A DNA stretch of 41,079 nt, from contig PKUH01000110.1 of NCBI GenBank assembly GCA_002869615.1, forward strand, positions 1 to 41,079, in the 5' to 3' direction. Both the position numbers and the translations under genes were made by a program. A model generated the notes under the pieces. That model made no database searches, was not told where the DNA came from, and saw only the letters and a list, made by a program, of their open reading frames with translations. This DNA is from Desulfuromonas sp. (GTDB lineage: Bacteria; Desulfobacterota; Desulfuromonadia; Desulfuromonadales; UBA2294). Of this stretch, positions 1 to 7,796 are shown piece by piece. Numbering within the stretch: position 1 is the stretch's first letter; each line of letters starts with the position of its first letter.

Positions 1-1466
1 ATATGAATACCATCGTTTTTAAAAAATTGCGAATGCAGATTGATCGGCTCGGCAACAATGTCAATTAAATCCAGGGATGAAAATTCACCACGATCTTTCC
101 GGGCAAAATTGAGCAGGTTTCGAACGATATTCGCGATTCGGCTCCCCTCTCTTATAATTTTTTCAAGGATTTGGTTTGCGTTGTCATTTTCATCATTCTT
201 GTTTATCAACATCTGGGCATAGTTGATCACCCCGTTAATCGGATTGTTGATTTCATGAGCGACTCCGGCGGCGACTTCTCCCAGGGCCGAGAGTTGGCTT
301 GAGCGGAGTTGTGCATCCTGGAGTTTCTTCATTTCGGTAATGTCGGAGTTAACACCAAGCATCCGGTCCGGCTTGCCGTCTGCTCCCATGATGACAAGGC
401 CATTCGCCTTGAGATACTTGACCGTTCCATCAGGGTGCAGAACACGAAACTCCGTATCAAAGTCTTTTTGACCATCAAGTGCGGCCTGACATACAGCCAA
501 CGCAGACTCTTTGTCCTCAGGGTGCAATCCATTGAGCCAGGCATCTATGTTGTTGGGAGTTCCCTCCCGAGTCACTCCATACAGCTCAAACATCCGGTCA
601 TCCCAAACCATGGTGTTCTCTCGGACGTTCCAATCCCAGACACCAAGCTGCGCTGCCCTGGTTGACAATAAAAGCCGATCCGTCAGGCGTTCATTCTCCT
701 CTTCGGCTTTCTTGCGGGCTGTAATATTTCGTTCAGTGCTCAGGTAAAACCGTTCACTACCAGTCACTATTAGTTTGCTGGTGACCTCCAGCCACAAACG
801 TTCGCCATTCTTATGTAAGTGCTGGGCTTCAAATTGCACGATCTCTCCAGATTCAAGTCTTTCAGTCCGAGAGGCCACTTCTTCAGGACTTACGAAAGGA
901 TCAATGATTGTAAGGTGTTGGCCAATGAGTTCCGATGGAGTATACCCATGCAGTTTTGCGCCCGAAGGGTTCACATCGGCAATAATTGGAGGGCCGTCAG
1001 GGGATGGCTTAAGCAGAAAGATATTATCAGCCGCCTGATCAAAAAGAGTGCGGAATCTATGTTCACTTTCACGGAGTTTTTCTCGCTCACTAATACGGTC
1101 TGTAATGACCTCTGTGTAAACGATAATCCCACCAACAGAACCATCGGCTTCATACCACGGTCTGCATTCCCATCTTGTCCAGACAATTGAGCCATCTTCT
1201 TTGGGATAAGAATCTTCCTCTGCGCTTAACACCTCACCGGCAAGGACTCTCTGGTGAACATCCCGCCACTTTTGTGGCAAGTCTGGGAAGACTTCATAAT
1301 GGTGTTTACCAATAACATCTTGGCTCTCAACGTTATACTCATCAAGATAGCGCTGACTAACATAAAGGTAATTGAGCTCTCTGTCATGAACCGCTACGGC
1401 ACTTCGGGTATGCTCAATGATATATTTTAAAAGCTCATGCGAGTGATGCTTCTCTTCGTTGGACAT
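1..1466 (-). CDS. Multi-PAS sensor histidine kinase, 3' end outside the window
   Basis: Read leftward from ATG at 1464-1466, with purine-rich Shine-Dalgarno-like sequence just upstream (GGAGAGGG). I translated it by hand from the reverse strand. There is no signal peptide or membrane segment, so it should be cytoplasmic. About three PAS/PAC modules occupy residues 10-370, each ending in a typical PAC-like stretch such as TERNITARKKAEEE. The dimerisation and phosphoacceptor segment follows, with GVAHEINNPINGV and His404 as the expected phosphorylated residue. The ATPase domain is mostly cut off by the window edge. The phosphoacceptor region is almost identical to that of the kinase at 24348-27101, so the two probably share a recent kinase-core ancestor. 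No response regulator gene is visible nearby. The ligand is unknown. Confidence 0.9.
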   Translation of the reverse strand, partial: MSNEEKHHSHELLKYIIEHTRSAVAVHDRELNYLYVSQRYLDEYNVESQDVIGKHHYEVFPDLPQKWRDVHQRVLAGEVLSAEEDSYPKEDGSIVWTRWECRPWYEADGSVGGIIVYTEVITDRISEREKLRESEHRFRTLFDQAADNIFLLKPSPDGPPIIADVNPSGAKLHGYTPSELIGQHLTIIDPFVSPEEVASRTERLESGEIVQFEAQHLHKNGERLWLEVTSKLIVTGSERFYLSTERNITARKKAEEENERLTDRLLLSTRAAQLGVWDWNVRENTMVWDDRMFELYGVTREGTPNNIDAWLNGLHPEDKESALAVCQAALDGQKDFDTEFRVLHPDGTVKYLKANGLVIMGADGKPDRMLGVNSDITEMKKLQDAQLRSSQLSALGEVAAGVAHEINNPINGVINYAQMLINKNDENDNANQILEKIIREGSRIANIVRNLLNFARKDRGEFSSLDLIDIVAEPINLHSQFFKNDGIH

Positions 1467-1681
1467 GACCAACCCTCTCCAACCCCCTCCAACTCTCAAT
1501 TAATTTCAAGATATGTGATCAAAGAGATTCAACATGTGAAGCATAAAGACAGAAAGGCAGTGCAGATAAGCAGGTATCATTTCTATAGGGACACGTGTCT
1601 TATGCTCAACTCAGACAACACATATAACCCACCTATCAAAACTCAGTACACAAAATAAATGGTAATTATTCTACTTGAAAT

Positions 1682-1709
1682 AAAAAAAACGGTCAAACAA
1701 ATGACCGTT
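1682..1709 (-). terminator. Rho-independent terminator, second one behind the transaldolase gene
   Basis: An 8-bp stem (AACGGTCA at 1688-1695 with TGACCGTT at 1702-1709) has a 6-nt loop. It is followed on the minus strand by a run of U residues (A run at 1682-1689). It sits about 80 bp beyond the first terminator and shields the kinase gene at 1-1466 from leftward read-through. The rest of 1467-1790 holds no supported gene. Confidence 0.75.
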
Positions 1710-1792
1710 CCTATACATCCTGTTTATTTCTAATCAGGCGCCAAGCAATCTACCTTATCGATGTTTCCTGTAGACCCTGAATTCCAAGAGAT

Positions 1793-1816
1793 AAAAAGGG
1801 GGCATCACTGCCCCCT
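1793..1816 (-). terminator. Rho-independent terminator of the transaldolase gene
   Basis: A G/C-rich 7-bp stem (GGGGGCA at 1798-1804 with TGCCCCC at 1809-1815) has a TCAC loop. On the minus strand it is followed by five U residues (1793-1797). It begins six bases after the transaldolase stop codon. Confidence 0.85.
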
Positions 1817-1821
1817 CATAA

Positions 1822-2469
1822 TCACTTCTTTGTCTTATCCCAATCGGCCAGAAACTTCTCGATGCCGATGTCGGTCAGAGGATGCCTGGCCAGCTGCTGC
1901 ATGACCGAGAACGGGATGGTGCAGATATCGGCGCCGATCAGACCGGCCTGCAGTACATGCTGCGGGCTGCGGACCGAGGCGACAATAATCTCGGTGGTGT
2001 AGCCATAGTTATCAAAAATGGTCCGGATCTGTTCAATCCCCTCCATTCCTTCGTGGCCGATATCGTCGAGCCGACCGACGAACGGCGAAACATAGGTGGC
2101 GCCGGCTTTGGCCGCCAGCAACGCCTGCACCGAGGAGAAGACCAGGGTCACATTGGTCCTGATTCCCTTTTCCGAAAGGCGGCGGGTCGCCTTGAGCCCC
2201 TCACTGGTCATCGGCACCTTGATAACAATCTTCTCTTTATTGATTTTGACCAGCTCGAGCGCCTCGTCAACCATGCCATCAGCATCGAGAGAGATGACCT
2301 CGGCCGAAATCGGGCCGTCGACAATGCCGGCAATCTCGGTGACGACTTCCTTGAAATCACGGCCACTCTTGGCAATCAGCGACGGGTTGGTGGTAACCCC
2401 GTCAACGAGTCCCAGTTCGTGCGCCGAACGGATTTCATTGACTTCGGCGGTATCGATAAAAAATTTCAT
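1822..2469 (-). CDS. tal: Transaldolase, small (TalC/FSA-like) subfamily
   Basis: This 215-residue protein matches the short transaldolase subfamily (about 215 residues). The family transfers a dihydroxyacetone unit between sugar phosphates in the non-oxidative pentose phosphate pathway; close relatives act as fructose-6-phosphate aldolases. Visible family features are the N-terminal MKFFIDTA, the [14 protein letters not shown] segment, and IVIKVPMT, whose lysine is the expected Schiff-base residue. The start is ATG at 2467-2469, preceded by TAAGGAG. A longer reading to 2523 lacks such a site and would add residues that the family does not have. The gene appears to be monocistronic, with its own terminators downstream. 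Whether it acts as transaldolase or aldolase cannot be settled from sequence alone. Confidence 0.93.
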   Translation of the reverse strand: MKFFIDTAEVNEIRSAHELGLVDGVTTNPSLIAKSGRDFKEVVTEIAGIVDGPISAEVISLDADGMVDEALELVKINKEKIVIKVPMTSEGLKATRRLSEKGIRTNVTLVFSSVQALLAAKAGATYVSPFVGRLDDIGHEGMEGIEQIRTIFDNYGYTTEIIVASVRSPQHVLQAGLIGADICTIPFSVMQQLARHPLTDIGIEKFLADWDKTKK

Positions 2470-2501
2470 GATCTGCTCCTTAGGTTGAAATGTATTTTTT
2501 T

Positions 2502-2679
2502 GCCACCAAGACACCAAGGTCACGAAGAAAATCTAAATCATTCTTAACGCAGAGACGGAGAGTCGGTGAGTGAGAAAAGTATATTAAATTCTGGAAATCC
2601 AATCTGCCAATAAAGACCCTTCCGTTCTCTCCTTTAAAAGAGCTTTTGCTCTTCCTGGTGCCCTTCGTGCCTTCGTGGC
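2502..2679. repeat. Intergenic repeat pair built on a CACCAAGA-like unit
   Basis: At 2502-2530 three near-copies of an 8-9 nt unit (CACCAAGA, CACCAAGGT, CACGAAGAA) follow one another. At 2655-2679 a related series occurs in the opposite orientation (GGTGCCCTTCGTGCCTTCGTGGC). Between them lies ACGCAGAGACGGAGAG (2550-2565). The two ends therefore form a loose inverted repeat about 180 bp across, filling the gap between the transaldolase gene and the operon to its right. Similar sequences are common between genes in many bacteria and look like a REP- or MITE-type element. No transposase is present. Confidence 0.45.
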
Positions 2680-2690
2680 AGCGCCTTTAT

Positions 2691-2948
2691 TTACGGTTTC
2701 GCTTTTTTCGAATATTCATCCCGGCACTCGACCGAACAGAAATAATGTTGCTCTCCGCCAACCGATTTTGTGATGGCATCGCCGCGCGGCACGTAGGTTC
2801 CGCAGTTCGGATCACGCACCATATCTTCTCCCACCGATGTCTTCTCCGGTGGCCGCTGCAACGGCTTCTGGGCGAAGCTGCGCAGGATAAATGTCAACAG
2901 TGTGTAGACAAGGTAAAAGAAGAGCGCGAATAACAGAATGCGTATCAT
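2691..2948 (-). CDS. Small membrane-anchored PP0621-like protein with a YHS/TRASH-type Cys motif
   Basis: This 85-residue protein has one hydrophobic N-terminal segment (residues 2-25, MIRILLFALFFYLVYTLL). A soluble tail carries MVRDPNCGTYVP and, near the end, YFCSVECRDEY. The spacing of the Cys residues (one, then CxxxC) resembles small YHS/TRASH-like metal-binding modules and the PP0621 family, whose function is unknown. The N-terminal anchor should put the tail in the cytoplasm or periplasm; orientation is not clear. It is the last gene of the apparent leftward operon, 9 bp after the folK stop codon. Confidence 0.75.
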   Translation of the reverse strand: MIRILLFALFFYLVYTLLTFILRSFAQKPLQRPPEKTSVGEDMVRDPNCGTYVPRGDAITKSVGGEQHYFCSVECRDEYSKKAKP

Positions 2949-2957
2949 GGGCGCACT

Positions 2958-3464
2958 CTACCACAACTCGGCGACCCGCTGAACCCCTTCTGTTGCATCG
3001 AGCCGTAAAAGAAGTTCTTCGACCCTTTGGTCGACCACCGGATGGATAATATCCGGATCAAGATCGACCAGCGGGCAAAGAACGAATGTGCGTTCGTGCA
3101 AGCGTGGATGCGGCAGGACAAGATCGGAGTCAACGCGGATGACTGTATCGAAGAAAAGAATATCAATATCGAGGGTGCGGGGGCCCCAGCGTTCTTTCCG
3201 TTGCCGACCGAAGTCCTTTTCAATCTGCAGGCAGAGAGACAATAGCCGCTCCGGCGTCAGGGTCGTCCTGATTTTGAGCACCGTATTGAGATAGGACGGC
3301 TGCCGCTCGGGACCACCCATCGGGGCCGTCTCGTACAGTGCTGCCGAGGCAGAAATATCGACCGCCGGATTCTTCCGCAGGGCTTTTCGGGCGCCGCGTA
3401 AATTTTCGAGACGGTCACCGAGGTTGGAACCGAGTCCAAGGTATGCAGTTACAGTTACTTCCAT
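2958..3464 (-). CDS. folK: 2-amino-4-hydroxy-6-hydroxymethyldihydropteridine pyrophosphokinase (HPPK)
   Basis: HPPK transfers pyrophosphate from ATP to 6-hydroxymethyl-7,8-dihydropterin in folate synthesis. The 168-residue product has the family N-terminus (AYLGLGSNLGDR), the middle motif ETAPMGG and the signature RWGPRTLDIDIL with its metal-binding DxD, then HPRLHERTFVL. Length is normal for a single-domain HPPK. I chose ATG at 3462-3464; a TTG one codon earlier is also possible, and neither has a strong ribosome-binding site. It lies 82 bp downstream of a histidine kinase gene and just before a small membrane protein, so it is probably the next-to-last gene of the operon starting at 6643. 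The sulfur-related neighbours give no obvious metabolic link. Confidence 0.95.
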   Translation of the reverse strand: MEVTVTAYLGLGSNLGDRLENLRGARKALRKNPAVDISASAALYETAPMGGPERQPSYLNTVLKIRTTLTPERLLSLCLQIEKDFGRQRKERWGPRTLDIDILFFDTVIRVDSDLVLPHPRLHERTFVLCPLVDLDPDIIHPVVDQRVEELLLRLDATEGVQRVAELW

Positions 3465-3546
3465 CAACTGACATTAAAGCATGGCGGCAGTTTCGAGGCA
3501 ACAATCGGTAAAGATACGGAGAAAGGAGAGGTTCGTCTATCGAATC

Positions 3547-5253
3547 TCAATGCATCGCATCGGCAAGGGGGAATGACACCCGCACGGTCGTCCCTCGCTG
3601 TGGCTCGCTGTCAATCCGGACCGAGCCATTTTGTGCCTCAACCAGGTGCTTGACGATGGTCATGCCGAGCCCGGTTCCGGAAATGGCCGTATTGGCCGCG
3701 TCGGCCCGATAGAATTTCTCGTAAATGCGCTCAATCTCGTCCGGGGTCATGCCGATACCCGGATCAATAATCGAGAGATGGCAGCATCCATCATCCGCCG
3801 TAGCGTTGATCAGGATTTCACCGCCCTCAGGTGAATATTTGATCGCATTGCTGAGAATATTTTCGAGAATCTGGAAAAAAGCGTAACGATCGGCAGATAT
3901 ATGGATCGGTTGCGCTGAATCAAGGGCAAACGCGACCTGGTGTTTTTCACTGATGAGAGAATATCCCTCAAGAACTTGCTGGCACAGTTCCTCGACCGCA
4001 TAAACACGTGGAATCATCTGCAATGCTTCACCCGATTCAATCCGGCTGATGTCGAGTAAATCGGAGACGATTTCCGACAAACGCTCAGCTTTTTGCTGAA
4101 TCTGCACCAGAAAATCGTCAAGCTGCTCTTTTACTTCATCGCCACCATTAAGCAACAGATCAGTGTAGCCGACAATGGTCGCCAGGGGCGTTCGCAGTTC
4201 ATGCGCAGCTGTCGAAACGAATTCACTCTTCATCCGGTCCACTTCGCGCTGCTCGGTTACATCATGCAAAAAGGCAATAGAGCCACGAAATTGTCCCTCG
4301 GAGGAACGGATCACTGTCACCCTCGCCTGATAAACATGAGATTCGTCACCATCACCGGTAAAAACCAGATCTTCCGTATAAAAATCATCCATCTCCCGGG
4401 CATTTTTCAAAATCTTTCTCAGCTGAACCGATGACAGATTATCGATACTGCAGCCCTTGGTCTTGTCGAACTGGTGAACTCCGAGCAATTCCTCGGCCCG
4501 CCGATTTATCAGAACAATTTGATCATCTGCATCGGTTACCAGGAAGCAGTCGGAGACCGAGCGCAATATCCCCTCTATTTTGCTGTTTGCCTCCCTGGTT
4601 TCTGCCAAAGAACAGAGCAAGGCCGATTCAGCCGATTTGCGGGCTGTCACGTCGGAGTAAGCCAGAACGACATGCGAAACCTTTCCTGATTCATCAAACA
4701 TCGGCCGGCCGACAACGTTAAAGTCATGGTTATTGGTCGACCAGTCACTCAGATACTGTTCACGGCCGGAGTTGAGCACTCGACTAAAGAGGCAGCCGGG
4801 AGGAGGTGCGCCTTTGCAGATCAGGTCACGACAGCGCTGGCCGAGGGCCTCCTGCCCTTCAAGTAGAAGTTCCTCTGTTTTCTGATTATAAGCGACGATT
4901 TCCTGTTGCGGATTGAGAACCAGCAAGGCGGCCCCGACCGTGTCAAAAATCGCCTGGATTTCGTCATGCGCGAAGTGCAGCTTCGAATTGGTCTCGCGCA
5001 GGTTATCGAGAACATGCTGAAAAGAATCGCTGACGATACCGATCGGATCAAACTCGAGCAGGCTTGCATCATCGAGTTCTTCCGGCTTCAGTGATTTTGT
5101 ACCGATAACCATGAGCATCTGGTCGACCTTGTCGCGAATATAAGAGTAGGCCATGGCATTGGCACGCCTCAGGTCTTCGTTCTCGGCGCGTAATTGCTCG
5201 AGTTCGGACCAAGAATCTGTTGCCTTAATATTTCGTTCAGTCTTGCTTGCCAT
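3547..5253 (-). CDS. Cytoplasmic PAS-domain sensor histidine kinase
   Basis: A 568-residue protein without membrane segments. The N-terminus has a short coiled coil (SELEQLRAENEDLRRANAM). Two PAS domains follow at roughly residues 98-212 and 225-340. The first holds the cysteines of CRDLICKGAPPPGC, which could bind a cofactor or sense redox; that is inference. The HisKA segment has AAHELRTPLATIVGY with His351 as phosphoacceptor. The ATPase domain shows the N box (ENILSNAIKYSPEG), DPGIGM and GTGLGMTIVKHLV, so it appears catalytically complete. It lies 21 bp downstream of a TusA-like gene and a YeeE-type sulfur transporter, suggesting co-transcription and perhaps sensing of a sulfur or redox signal. 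No response regulator is adjacent. Confidence 0.92.
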   Translation of the reverse strand: MASKTERNIKATDSWSELEQLRAENEDLRRANAMAYSYIRDKVDQMLMVIGTKSLKPEELDDASLLEFDPIGIVSDSFQHVLDNLRETNSKLHFAHDEIQAIFDTVGAALLVLNPQQEIVAYNQKTEELLLEGQEALGQRCRDLICKGAPPPGCLFSRVLNSGREQYLSDWSTNNHDFNVVGRPMFDESGKVSHVVLAYSDVTARKSAESALLCSLAETREANSKIEGILRSVSDCFLVTDADDQIVLINRRAEELLGVHQFDKTKGCSIDNLSSVQLRKILKNAREMDDFYTEDLVFTGDGDESHVYQARVTVIRSSEGQFRGSIAFLHDVTEQREVDRMKSEFVSTAAHELRTPLATIVGYTDLLLNGGDEVKEQLDDFLVQIQQKAERLSEIVSDLLDISRIESGEALQMIPRVYAVEELCQQVLEGYSLISEKHQVAFALDSAQPIHISADRYAFFQILENILSNAIKYSPEGGEILINATADDGCCHLSIIDPGIGMTPDEIERIYEKFYRADAANTAISGTGLGMTIVKHLVEAQNGSVRIDSEPQRGTTVRVSFPLADAMH

Positions 5254-5274
5254 GATCAGCTCTTTCCCGCAGCA

Positions 5275-5514
5275 TCAATTGCCGACCAGGATACGATAGT
5301 ATCCATCCTTTTTTTCGACGTCAGCGCCAAACCCCATATTTTCGACGGCCGCCGGAATCGTGGCGATCGCGTCCCGATTGTCAGTCATCACCAGAATCCT
5401 ACCCTTTCCACTCGTCAACAGCTGGTGCTGCCTGTTGATCTCCTTGAGCGCCAGCAGTAAGCTCGACGGACAAACCTGACCGCGGATATCGATTTCAATA
5501 ATTTCGGACGCCAT
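5275..5514 (-). CDS. TusA/SirA/YedF-like sulfur carrier protein
   Basis: A 79-residue protein of the TusA family, which carries persulfide sulfur on one conserved cysteine. That cysteine is in RGQVCPSSLL, with the family's Cys-Pro pair. The rest fits the two-layer fold (LVMTDNRDAIATIPAAVENMGF). The start is ATG at 5512-5514 with GAGGAG upstream; a longer reading to 5556 would run into the preceding gene and adds residues not typical of the family. It starts 13 bp after the stop codon of a YeeE/YedE transporter. That pairing is recurrent in bacteria: the transporter imports thiosulfate or related sulfur, and the small protein accepts it in the cytoplasm. The exact sulfur species here is unknown. 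Confidence 0.92.
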   Translation of the reverse strand: MASEIIEIDIRGQVCPSSLLLALKEINRQHQLLTSGKGRILVMTDNRDAIATIPAAVENMGFGADVEKKDGYYRILVGN

Positions 5515-5527
5515 GATCTGTCTCTCC

Positions 5528-6643
5528 TCACTCCCCTCCGACAAGCACTCGCTCAAGCATCAATCCTCCCAGCCATGAGCCGGGAAGCAGCCCGATCACG
5601 AACAACAGGCTCTGCAAGCTCAACATCGGGACTCCCCCAAGCAGATGCCAGATATTGCATCCGGGAGTCATCCGTGAGCCCAGCGCCATGACCACACCAC
5701 CGGTAAAAACCACGGCAATCTGACGTATCGGCAACCTTCGATGAAATCTCATTTCGCCCAAAGCCATGGCCGAAACCACGGCCCCGGCGATGATCCCGAC
5801 AATCAATGGATACTGGACCAGGGCAACAACATCCCATTGCGGCCCGGCACCACCGGTCATCCCACCGGGCATGCCGGGCAGGGAGAGGGTCACCGGTTGT
5901 CCGGAAAAAAAAGCAAGATCATCGACATGACCGGGAGCAAAGATCGCTTCAATCCAGGCTGCAACCTTGGCATAGGAAGTTGTCACGCCCATCGGAATAC
6001 CGACAACAAGAACCGATCCGGCGCTGAGCAGTGACAGGACGACTGCTGTTATCCAGAGCGGGACATAACCTTCGGCCCGGCTTTGATTCCGATGCCGCTG
6101 TTCGAGCCACCAGCGCCAGGTCAGCAGGGTGCCGATTGCTGCGACCGGAAGCACCCATACCGCCGGCAAGGTGCCGGTCAATTGCGGCAAGGTCACAGCA
6201 GTATCATGCAATCTTGTTGCCGCCGCCAGACCATTCCAGAGGGGGTGAATCTCAGCGTAAATTGCGCTGCCAACGAACAGTCCAATGATCGCCACTCCGG
6301 CCAGAAGGCTGCCGCAGCCCAATTTGTACAGGACTCCGACTACACAGCCGCCAGCCAGAACCATACCAATACCAAAGATAACACCACCGACAATGTTAAC
6401 CAGCGTCGGGGGAGAAAACCACGGGAAGGGATAAGCCGGCAGCCAGCCGAATACCCGAAAAAGTTCAAACAGGACCGCGCTGACGGTAACAAGCAGGATC
6501 AATGAGTAAATCCGCTGAAAGGACTTGAACAGGAACAGATCGCGAAATGCCCCGGCCAGACAATAATCGGAGCGATGCATGAAGAACCCGGCGATCAGAC
6601 CAAGTACCAGTAAAAAAACAGAAATTATCAGCAGCGGCACCAT
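5528..6643 (-). CDS. YeeE/YedE (TsuA-like) family sulfur-compound transporter
   Basis: A 371-residue, very hydrophobic inner-membrane protein with about nine to ten membrane segments. Family hallmarks are cysteines placed along the predicted channel: DYCLAGAFRD near residue 28, LAGGCVVGVLYKLGCGSLLAG around 98-120, and MTPGCNIWHLLGGVPM near 325-340. In characterised TsuA proteins such cysteines relay thiosulfate. The TusA-like gene follows at once, which supports sulfur import. The start ATG at 6641-6643 has only a weak ribosome-binding site. It is the first gene of the leftward operon; the 178 bp to the rightward moxR gene must hold promoters for both directions. The substrate could be thiosulfate, selenium or another sulfur form. 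Confidence 0.9.
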   Translation of the reverse strand: MVPLLIISVFLLVLGLIAGFFMHRSDYCLAGAFRDLFLFKSFQRIYSLILLVTVSAVLFELFRVFGWLPAYPFPWFSPPTLVNIVGGVIFGIGMVLAGGCVVGVLYKLGCGSLLAGVAIIGLFVGSAIYAEIHPLWNGLAAATRLHDTAVTLPQLTGTLPAVWVLPVAAIGTLLTWRWWLEQRHRNQSRAEGYVPLWITAVVLSLLSAGSVLVVGIPMGVTTSYAKVAAWIEAIFAPGHVDDLAFFSGQPVTLSLPGMPGGMTGGAGPQWDVVALVQYPLIVGIIAGAVVSAMALGEMRFHRRLPIRQIAVVFTGGVVMALGSRMTPGCNIWHLLGGVPMLSLQSLLFVIGLLPGSWLGGLMLERVLVGGE

Positions 6644-6821
6644 AGAAAGCCCAGACTCTTAAATTAGGTCACCAACTTTGCATTATGGATCATTAGTGAT
6701 ATTTAATCAATATCCTGTCAACTAAAAAAGGTACCGGGTGAAGCGCATGCTGAAGGCCTCCGGCAATTTTCTATCCCATTCTTCCACACAAGGTTCAAAT
6801 CTTCTGCTACCATGTATTTCT

Positions 6822-7796
6822 ATGAACTCAAAAACAGTCGTCCACAACAAAGAAAAAGAGCTCCCGAAACAGGCAGAGATGTCCGGGGTTATTAATCAAC
6901 TGGCCGAGCATTATCTCAAGGGAAAGATTCGTGCCCTGAAGCTGGCGATGACCACCTTGCTGGCCGGCGGCCATCTTCTGCTCGAAGATATTCCCGGCCT
7001 CGGCAAAACGACTCTGGCCCTCGCTCTGGCCAACGCCATCGGCCTCTCTTTCGGACGGATTCAGTGCACCAGCGATCTGCTCCCGTCTGATATTACCGGT
7101 CTTTCAATCTTCGACCGCAACGAAAACCGCTTCCGCTTCGTCGAGGGACCGATTTTCAACAATATTGTCCTGGTTGATGAAATCAATCGGGCGATGCCGA
7201 AAACCCAGAGCGCCCTGCTTGAAGCAATGGAGGAACACCGGGTCACAATCGAGGGCACGACCTACCCGCTGCCCGATCCGTTTCTCGTTATTGCAACACA
7301 GAACCCGGCCGAGCAGGTCGGGACCTACCCGCTGCCGGAATCGCAGATGGACCGCTTCCTGGTGACGACCGACATCGGCTATCCGCCGGAGGACATGGAA
7401 AAGGCGATTATCCGGGACGGCACCATCCGCGAGGATATCCGGCAGATTGAATCGATGGTCAGCCATGAAGAAATCATGACCGCCCGGCAGGCGGCCGGAG
7501 ATGCGATCTACCTCGGAGATAAGGTCATTGACTACATTTACCGCCTCGCCGCCGCCACCCGGGAGCACCGGTTCATTACTTCCGGAATTTCAACCCGGGG
7601 CAGCCTCAGCCTCGCCGCCGCCGCCAGGGCAACTGCCTTTCTGGAAAACCGCAATTACGTCATTCCCGAGGATGTCCAGAACATCATTATCCCGGCTGGC
7701 GCCCATCGCCTGATCCTGAAACCGGAACAGGAAGTTCTCAACAAGAAGGAGGTGCTCCGATCCGTCGTCGAGAGCGTCGCAGTGCCTTTGGCCTGA
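6822..7796 (+). CDS. MoxR-family AAA+ ATPase
   Basis: MoxR ATPases are chaperone-like AAA+ proteins that usually act with a DUF58 protein encoded next door, as here. The protein has Walker A (EDIPGLGKTTLA), Walker B (LVDEINRA), the sensor segment VIATQNPAE and the lid region ITSGISTRGSLSLA. From ATG at 6822 it has 324 residues, normal for the family. A longer reading from GTG at 6738 (352 residues) is open, but its extra residues are unlike the family; no start has a strong ribosome-binding site, so the N-terminus is uncertain. It overlaps the DUF58 gene by 37 bp and forms an operon with it and a transglutaminase gene. Confidence 0.92.
   Translation: MNSKTVVHNKEKELPKQAEMSGVINQLAEHYLKGKIRALKLAMTTLLAGGHLLLEDIPGLGKTTLALALANAIGLSFGRIQCTSDLLPSDITGLSIFDRNENRFRFVEGPIFNNIVLVDEINRAMPKTQSALLEAMEEHRVTIEGTTYPLPDPFLVIATQNPAEQVGTYPLPESQMDRFLVTTDIGYPPEDMEKAIIRDGTIREDIRQIESMVSHEEIMTARQAAGDAIYLGDKVIDYIYRLAAATREHRFITSGISTRGSLSLAAAARATAFLENRNYVIPEDVQNIIIPAGAHRLILKPEQEVLNKKEVLRSVVESVAVPLA
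7746..7752 (+). promoter_or_regulatory. Strong Shine-Dalgarno site that places the DUF58 start at ATC 7760
   Basis: AAGGAGG, a near-perfect complement of the 16S rRNA 3' end, lies inside the end of moxR. Seven bases later (TGCTCCG) is ATC at 7760-7762, in frame with DUF58. No ATG, GTG or TTG exists in that frame between the site and ATG 7910. Confidence 0.7.

Noticed and set aside
1437-1658. Plus-strand frame of 73 codons between the kinase and transaldolase genes
   Set aside because: It overlaps the kinase start, uses unusual codons and has no family resemblance.
1882-2547. Long plus-strand open frame of 221 codons opposite the transaldolase gene
   Set aside because: It is a mirror of the transaldolase gene with no motif of its own; the leftward frame has clear family motifs and a ribosome-binding site.
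6785-6815. A tRNA-like 3' end (GGTTCAAATC followed by TACCA)
   Set aside because: No five-base T stem, anticodon arm or acceptor partner can be formed upstream; it lies in the 5' part of the moxR region.
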